From: Craspedostauros australis | Taxonomy: Eukaryota; Bacillariophyta; Bacillariophyceae; Mastogloiales; Achnanthaceae | Direction: 5' to 3' | Assembly (NCBI GenBank): GCA_026770025.1 | Contig: JAMXDE010000027.1 | Span: 186,001 to 250,000, forward strand | DNA: 64,000 nt | Part shown: piece after piece, positions 58,006 through 64,000 of the stretch | How the letters are laid out: the number at the start of each line of letters is the position of its first letter | Position numbering within the stretch: position 1 is the first letter of the stretch | Notes under the pieces: generated by a model | What the model saw: only the letters and a program-made list of their open reading frames with translations | The model's database searches: none | What the model was told of the DNA's origin: nothing | Program-made: the position numbers and the translations under genes

Positions 58006-59760
58006 ATGCCGAGTGTTACCAACCAACAACTCATTGATGCTGCCAAGGCCGGTGACTTATCAGTGTTGAAGGAGTGGAAGAAGCAGAAGAAGACGCAGAA
58101 TGAAGGAGTTGATGTCCACTGCAAAGACCATGATGGTTGGACTCCCCTTCATCATGCATGCTACAACGGCCACCTGGAGTGTGTCAAGTACCTCATCGAA
58201 TCATGTGAGGCGGACATCAACTGCAAAGACAACTATGGTTGGACTCCCCTTCATTGGGCATGCTGCAACGGCAAGCTGGAGTGTGTCAAGTACCTCATCG
58301 AATCATGTGAGGCGGACATCAACTGCAAAACCCCCGATGGTTGGACTGCCCTTCATCTGGCATGCCACAACGGCCAGCTGGAGTGTGTTGCGTACCTCGT
58401 TGCATCAGCCAATGCCGATGTCGACATCCAAAACAACGACAACAAAACGCCCCTCGATAAGATCCGTACGACACTTCAAATCAAGATGATAAAACGTCTC
58501 GATCATCTGAGTCACCGCAACTCACAACTGCAGGAGGAGAACGAACACCTGGAACAGCAGCTGAAACGGGAGAAGGAAGAGAAGACACAGAAGGAGCAAG
58601 AGAATGAACAACTGAAACAGCAGTTGGAACGGGAGAAGGAAGCGAAGAGGCAAAAGGAGCAAGAGAATGAACAACTGAAATGGCAGTCGGAACAGAAGGA
58701 GGAAGAGAAGACACAGAAGGAGCAAGAGAATGAACAACTGAAACAGCAGTTGGGACAAGAGGAGGAAGAGAAGAAGCAGAAGGAGCAAGAGAACGAACAA
58801 CTGAAACGAGAGGAGGAAGAGAAGACACAGAAGGAGCAAGAGAATGAACAACTGAAACAGCAGTTGGAACAACAGTTGAAACAGCAGGAGGAATCAATGC
58901 AGCGCTTGCTCTCGAAAAGTCAACAGGAGAACGAACAACTGAAACGGAAGTTGAAACAACATCTCAAGATCAGCATCGACCAAGATCGTTGCGCCGCTGT
59001 TCATGCTGAGGCCATCGCAGACGTTACCTTCCTGTGCGGACAAGGAGACGAACAACAACCAATCAAGGCAAACTCCGCAGTCCTCATGATCACTGTCCCA
59101 TCCATTCAGACACTGATCAACTCTGGAATCCAACATCAACGCGCTCACGATGGCGCTCAAGATACAACTGAACCCATCCAAACAACCATCCCTCTTCCCA
59201 ACTTTCAACCAAAACACGTCCGATACGTCCTCCAATGTATCTACAGAGGTGAGATATCCTTCAACAACAACGCTCATGACTTCGCTGGCGATGATGACGC
59301 AAACCAGCCAACTCCCACCCTCACGGGACAGGATGATCTGCAACAACTGATCCTTGTGGCCAACGAATTCGGCTTCTGGCGACTCAAGCTTGTTCTTGAA
59401 GCAGAGTTGGCCCGCAAGCATCTCACAGAGGACGCCATGATAGATGTGTTGATATTCGCCGATCAACACAACTGCTTGGTGTTGAAGGATGCAGCAATGA
59501 GAATGGCAGCAGAGAGAGAGAAAGATATGTTCACTCATCCAGATTTCAGCAAGCTGATTCCACACCATCAACTGATGGGAGGCATTCATGTCGTCCGCAG
59601 TGGGGGAGCGGAGAGTGATGGAGTTGATGGTGAGTACAGTCACATGTCCATGGTGGAGCTGTACAAGGTTACGGATCAGGATGAGGGTACAGCACAAGTG
59701 GATTCGTACATGGATCGGGTGGCATTGGTGGACTTCGTCCGCTGTATGAGTACCAATTGA
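58006..59760 (+). CDS. Ankyrin-coiled-coil-BTB protein, array copy 3 (3 repeats, long coiled coil)
   Basis: 584 residues from the ATG in CTCAAAATGCCGA. Only three full ankyrin repeats plus a partial one are present (about 41-160), against eleven in copy 2. The coiled coil is about 150 residues (about 169-319), built from five repeats of some 21 residues (KEQENEQLKQQLE), that is three heptads or 63 bp each. The BTB/POZ domain follows (about 338-450: DVTFLCGQGDEQQPIKANS, HVRYVLQCIYRGE), then the BACK-like helices (LILVANEFGFWRLKLVLEAE, then MIDVLIFADQHNC). The coiled coil should form dimers and set the distance between repeats and BTB. A Cullin-3 adaptor role is plausible but inferred. It stops at TGA. 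Confidence 0.93.
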   Translation: MPSVTNQQLIDAAKAGDLSVLKEWKKQKKTQNEGVDVHCKDHDGWTPLHHACYNGHLECVKYLIESCEADINCKDNYGWTPLHWACCNGKLECVKYLIESCEADINCKTPDGWTALHLACHNGQLECVAYLVASANADVDIQNNDNKTPLDKIRTTLQIKMIKRLDHLSHRNSQLQEENEHLEQQLKREKEEKTQKEQENEQLKQQLEREKEAKRQKEQENEQLKWQSEQKEEEKTQKEQENEQLKQQLGQEEEEKKQKEQENEQLKREEEEKTQKEQENEQLKQQLEQQLKQQEESMQRLLSKSQQENEQLKRKLKQHLKISIDQDRCAAVHAEAIADVTFLCGQGDEQQPIKANSAVLMITVPSIQTLINSGIQHQRAHDGAQDTTEPIQTTIPLPNFQPKHVRYVLQCIYRGEISFNNNAHDFAGDDDANQPTPTLTGQDDLQQLILVANEFGFWRLKLVLEAELARKHLTEDAMIDVLIFADQHNCLVLKDAAMRMAAEREKDMFTHPDFSKLIPHHQLMGGIHVVRSGGAESDGVDGEYSHMSMVELYKVTDQDEGTAQVDSYMDRVALVDFVRCMSTN

Positions 59761-59799
59761 TCCGAAGTGATTGTGGTGGACGGCACTGCCGAGGAAGAG

Positions 59800-61011
59800 G
59801 AGCGAAGTGCCAGACCATGCCAAATCATAACGGAAGTCTTCAAGAAGTGGACGCATGACAGAATTGAGTCGATGGATAATATAGTCGTCAGAATAGTCAT
59901 TAGGATAGTAACTATGTGATAGGAGCTGGAGCAATTAGGGATCCATTCATTCAATGGTGCGTCCGGCATTCCTTCACCATCGCCTTTGGTGATGTGCACA
60001 GCATGCTGCTCCATGCACCACCCTATCGTTCGCAGCGCGGTCTGGTTGGGCCGCGAGATACGCATGATCTTCTGTGCATGAATTGCAGATGATCCTGGTT
60101 GGCGTAAGGCACGTTGCTGTGCAGCATCATTGGCCAATGCGACAGAAAGAAGATGGTTCAGCCACCACTGTCATCGAGGTTGCCGATCATGCGGTTTCCG
60201 CGTTCGTTGGTTTCGTGGGTGTGGAAGGAGTTGTGTGGGAAGCTATGGTGGACCCTGCGGGCGTCATGCATGGCTTGTTGGACTGGAATCCAACTTGACG
60301 AGGTGGAGCGTATTGCGACAGTTAGCTTGTTGTTGGTGGTGGTGGTGCTGCTGCTGCAGTTTGTGCATGATGTTGCGCAAGGCACGTATGTATGCCAGCA
60401 GCTGCATGGTTTTCGATATGGCCGACAAAGATGATGAGCCATGGGAGAAGTTGCCGATGTCATTGCACACGATTTCAGTAATGGTGGATCCAAGGAGACA
60501 GTGCCTCTTTCTCATCGTTTGCGGTTTGTGTTAGCGACGTATCGCTTCGAGCATCGGTATGAACAGGCGTGGCTGGTTGTGGCGCGTGTAGTGGGGACTG
60601 AGGAACATCTCCAAACTTATGGCTCTGTTGGTCTCGGGAAAGTCGCTGCGTCCGATCTTACAGATGCACCCATCCAATATGTGCTGAATCTCCGTTTCAG
60701 ACAACGCATCGGACTTTTATGTGGGTGGGCGCCGCTGCTGATGACTTGAATCCAGACCGCACCATGGGCCATGACATGTCTTGCCATGGCTGTTGGTTCT
60801 GTTGTTGGCGCTGCCATTGCCCATGTCTCAAGATCTTCTCTACTCCGGAGCAATTGGTTTGACATCTTCCTTTCGGATGTCGCTGAGCGATGCGACAAGT
60901 TTGAGATCGCTGTTCATCACTGCTCGTCATTCATCATCAGCGTCATTCATCATCATCATCATCAGCAGCAGCAGCAGCATCATCGTTGGCATCATCACAG
61001 TCTCTTGCCAT
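59800..61011 (-). pseudogene. Convergent minus-strand gene in unit 3, broken
   Basis: Equivalent of 46171-47356. It starts MARDCDDAND at 61011 and reaches a TGA after about 20 codons. The middle part is open and clean (SDALSETEIQHILDGC to PRLFIPMLEAIRR) but ends in a TAA not present in unit 2; the next part (LLGSTITEIVCNDIGNFSHG) and the end (ALANDAAQQRALRQPG, then ALRTIGWCMEQHAV) are in other frames. The amino-acid text is conserved between units better than expected of non-coding DNA, so this was a gene until recently. No known domain is recognised. Confidence 0.5.
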
Positions 61012-61225
61012 GGCCGCCTTCGTTGATTCTGGTTGGCGTGCCATATTTTGCGCAGCCGCTGCTTGCTTGATTACTTCATTGCTTCATTGCTTTGCTGCTT
61101 GACGGACAACGTCTCAGTGTTGGTTGATACCTCCATTAATGCAAACATAGTCAAGCCATTTCATCTCTCTTGCTCTCTCTCTCTCTCTCTCTTTCTCTCT
61201 TTGTGTTGAAGTCGCTTGATGGATC
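61012..61225. promoter_or_regulatory. Divergent promoter with pyrimidine tract, unit 3
   Basis: Short gap between the two divergent genes, with a long TCTCTC tract (about 61163-61200) just before the Ser/Arg-rich start. Confidence 0.4.
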
Positions 61226-63843
61226 ATGGGTGCAAAATCGAAGATTCGTTGTTTTGGATGGTGTCAAGAATTTTTGGCGCGTTTGGTGGGCGCTCGTCTG
61301 TCTGCCATCCGTCGTTCATTCAACCAGTGACGCACACAAACACTCACAACCAACATCACCAATGCGTTGTTTTCATGGGACGCAACTCTGTTCGATGATG
61401 GTGATGACGATGGCGACCCCTCCAATGAAGCCGCATCCCTTCACAATTGGTACCACCGACGCAAACACCAACACCAACAATCAGACAAGATGATGAGGCA
61501 TCGACATCCAAGAGGAACTGTGGGAAGGCTCGCCAGTTGCTCTGCACCTTGACCCACCCGTTGTACAACTATGAGTGTGGGACCTCCCATGAGTACGATC
61601 TGCTCTGGGAGTTGCCACAGCAAAGCGTCCAGCCTTATAGATACTCTGTTCGAACCTCCGTCCAGCCCGTGCGGTCATGTGATCATGACGATCGAAGTTG
61701 CTGGAAGAGGAGGGTGTCAGACTGATAGCAGAGAAACAAACGGAGACCAAACAACCGCAGCAGGCCAACACGAAATCGAAGGCGGGCAAGCCCACAAGCG
61801 TCGCCAAAGAGGCCAAAGCAGCTGCAAAATCAGGTCGTCGTGCCAGTGTCAGCACAGATACACCAAGCAGTGCCAACAGAAGTACAGCCAAAGATGCGAA
61901 AGCTTCGGCTGTGAAACGATCACATGCGAAGAGTCTGGACATGCTCAACATGCAAGCTCGCGAGATGTCATTCAGCTCCCTTGATCCCAGCAAGTTCAAC
62001 AACGACGAATCGATACAGACGCCAAACACCCCAGGTGGACTCAGCGTCGCCACAGCCCCGGCACTCGGAGCAACCAAGACAAGATGATGCTTGCGCAGAG
62101 TCGGAGACGCAGGCCAAGGACACAAACGAATTCCAACGGAACGACCAGCAGCGCCAAATCGAGGAGCAAGAGTTTGGAATTCTCGAATGACAGACACAAC
62201 ATGCCAGGCACAATAGGCGCGATGAGCGCAGCCAGCACCCCGACTCTATCCCGGGTTGCGACAACGAAGAAGTCACGCAGCAAGCGCCTGGAGTGACTGT
62301 CGAATCTGCCAAGTCTCTACGACGACGATGACGGCAGCGTCGACGTTGCAACAAATGCTGCTGCAACGAATGGTGGGAGAAGCTCTGCGGCCCCTGTCAC
62401 GCCTGGAGGTTGGAGCGCGGCATCTACACCAGCCCCCTTTCCCTTCAGCCGCACACATGAATAGAGACAACAGTCTTTGTCGTTGAACAAGCACAGGTCG
62501 ACGTTGGCAAGCATCCTCAAGGCCAAACGATCATCATTACGTGAAGTGTCGTTGACCAATCCTCCAAAATCGAAGCAACGACCATCTCTCGAATCCCGAT
62601 CATCGCAATTGGCCGATCTTTCCTTGACTGAAGTATCCGCAAAGGCGCCATCATCGCCATCATCATCGTCGTCGCCACCGTCATCATCATCATCACAGTC
62701 CAAATCCAAACTCAATCTTCAACAGTTCGAACGCGAACATGAACATGGAGGTGTCTCGGCCACAACCCCAAGCCCCATCCAGTCCTGGAGCCTTGAGTTT
62801 GGGAATCGAATTGCAATCGAGCAAGAAGGAACGAGGGGCTCCTTCTCACAACAGATCTGCATGCAGTTCGTTGCGCCCAAGTGAAGACTCAAAGCAACGA
62901 CGTTCATGCGAATGAAGCACGGATGCTCTGCGCGAGGCGATCAAGGAAAGGCAAGGATCTCCAAGGTGCTTGGCAATGGGCCCCGACGTCACCACTCCAG
63001 CAAAACAAGAGACGTGTCATCACCATTGATATTACCATCCATATCACCGTCGCCACGGCATCGGCGGAGAAGCGCACAACACACCAGTGGCAAGCTGCAT
63101 TCAACATCGTCAAGATCAAAGAGTGTGGAGCATTCGACATCATTGAGTCATCGTCGTGACGGAGCAATTCACACATCCTCCTCTGGAAGAAGCCGCCGCT
63201 CGCCATCGGCGCAGAGTCGTCGAAGTTCGTCCGATCGCAGCCGCAGAAGACTGCGCAAGTATCGATGGACTCATCGCTATCATCACGACGCCAAGGAACA
63301 TCTGGCAGTTCGGACGATGTGAACGCAGCCTCGCGTTCACGCGAAACCAACTCAAATGCGCACTCCGCTGGGACTGGTTTGCAACGGCGCAAGGGCTCAC
63401 CTTCTCGAAAGCATGACCGAGGAAGTTCGCGAAGACCAAATCAACGTGGCCGTAGCCAATCGACACCATGTGGCGAGGATGGGCGACGGAAGTCCTGCGA
63501 TGAACGATCATCATCGGCGCGACCACGAAGCAGATCAAGAGGATATCGAATTGACAGCATCGAACAGCACAGCGATGAGAGAGATGAAGATGGACGACAT
63601 GGCAAGGAACGGCACGCCATGGCAAAGAACAACATGGCAACAAACGTTCGTCATCACACGAGGCCCTTCAATCAAATCGTTGTGGACGAAGCAGATCGTC
63701 AACTCGCGATGCTGTCTACCATGAGAAGCTGTCCGGCACAAAACCACTGCAACTCATATCAAAGAAAGCAGTCAGGAACAAGAGCGCGTCTCAGTGCCGC
63801 CATCCCTTGATGAATGGTACCAAAACTCCCACCCTGTGATGCA
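61226..63843 (+). pseudogene. Ser/Arg-rich gene, array copy 3, decayed
   Basis: Starts MGAKSKIRCFGWCQEFLARL but stops after 34 codons (TGA), where unit 2 reads on. Later pieces are IRQDDEASTSKRNCGKARQL, HEYDLLWELP, the Ser/Lys body from 61698, the Cys-rich patch CNKCCCNEWWEKLCGPCHAW (about 62349-62408) and the RS-like region to 63800. Breaks include TGA at about 62294 (TCA in unit 2), TAG at about 62461 and an insertion near 63610 that changes the last frame. It shares some breaks with unit 2 (the one-base difference near 62763) and has others of its own. Confidence 0.55.
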
Positions 63844-63992
63844 TCACGACATGATGGGATGGAATGAGATGTGTGGGCCGCTCCGTACTCGTATCATACT
63901 CCTGAAGGTGTGGTAGATCCATGTCTCTGTAATGCAATACACCTACGAATAGAATGTACTTCTCTACGTATGTTTGGAACAGTACCGCATGC

Positions 63993-64000
63993 ACTATATC
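63993..64000. repeat. Start of a fourth array unit, cut by the window end
   Basis: ACTATATC equals the first bases of units 2 and 3, so the array continues beyond the window. Confidence 0.7.

Larger units (their letters stand above)
56379..63992 (+). repeat. Tandem array unit 3 (7.61 kb, complete)
   Basis: Same gene order as unit 2. It is shorter mainly because its ankyrin gene has eight fewer repeats. It ends in ACCGCATG, the equivalent of ACCGCATAC at the other junctions. Confidence 0.9.

Noticed and set aside
58481-58897. Minus-strand frames rich in Leu, Val and Ser opposite the coiled coil of ankyrin copy 3, looking like membrane proteins
   Set aside because: They are the complement of the GAG/CAG-rich heptad repeats and have no independent support.

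Overview
This window looks like a nuclear segment from a single-celled eukaryote, most likely a stramenopile and perhaps diatom-like. The signs are introns with GT...AG borders, a ZIP metal transporter with a signal peptide, ankyrin-BTB proteins, LINE and Ty1/copia retroelements, and a first gene whose pattern (an acidic 'EYTDDEIFD' stretch, then 'RGLE', then a Q/D/A/Y helix) recalls a family I know mainly from diatoms. The lineage call is inference only.

Region 1 (1-38,150) is ordinary gene space invaded by retroelements. In order it holds an uncharacterised gene (338-1162, +), a secreted esterase-D-like hydrolase (1434-2759, -), and a two-exon NAD-dependent reductase/epimerase (exon 1 12467-13288 and exon 2 3525-3896, both -). 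A full-length 8.4-kb LINE (4013-12430, +) sits in the single intron of that reductase, flanked by a perfect 16-bp target-site duplication. About 300 bp upstream of the reductase start lies an 11.5-kb copia-family LTR element (13594-25056, -) with apparently identical 226-bp LTRs and a 5-bp duplication; its long leader carries two tandem TIR-bounded units filled with a 20-bp minisatellite. Beyond it are a fatty-acyl-AMP ligase/carrier protein/Pls-type membrane fusion (25545-30131, -), a ZIP transporter (31629-33059, -), a protein with a helical-repeat-like N-terminus and a proline-rich tail (34074-35876, +), and a two-exon DUF1749 alpha/beta hydrolase (36283-37547, -).

Region 2 (38,158-64,000) is a tandem array. 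The repeating unit is about 7.6-8.1 kb and carries an ankyrin/coiled-coil/BTB gene (+), a convergent minus-strand gene that is broken in every copy seen, and a divergent Ser/Arg-rich gene (+) that also looks decayed. Unit 1 (38158-42207) is truncated and has an internal deletion. Unit 2 is 42208-50345 and unit 3 is 56379-63992. The window ends a few bases into a fourth unit. The three ankyrin genes differ in repeat number (7, 11 and 3 full repeats) and in coiled-coil length, as expected of a family diversifying by unequal exchange.

Between units 2 and 3 sits a 6,029-bp DNA transposon (50346-56374) with long imperfect terminal inverted repeats, a 4-bp ATAC duplication and a 1170-aa DDE-type transposase. 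The intact empty site survives at the unit 1/unit 2 junction (42204-42207), so the ends of the element are fixed to the base. The 4-bp duplication suggests the Sola group, but this is not proven.
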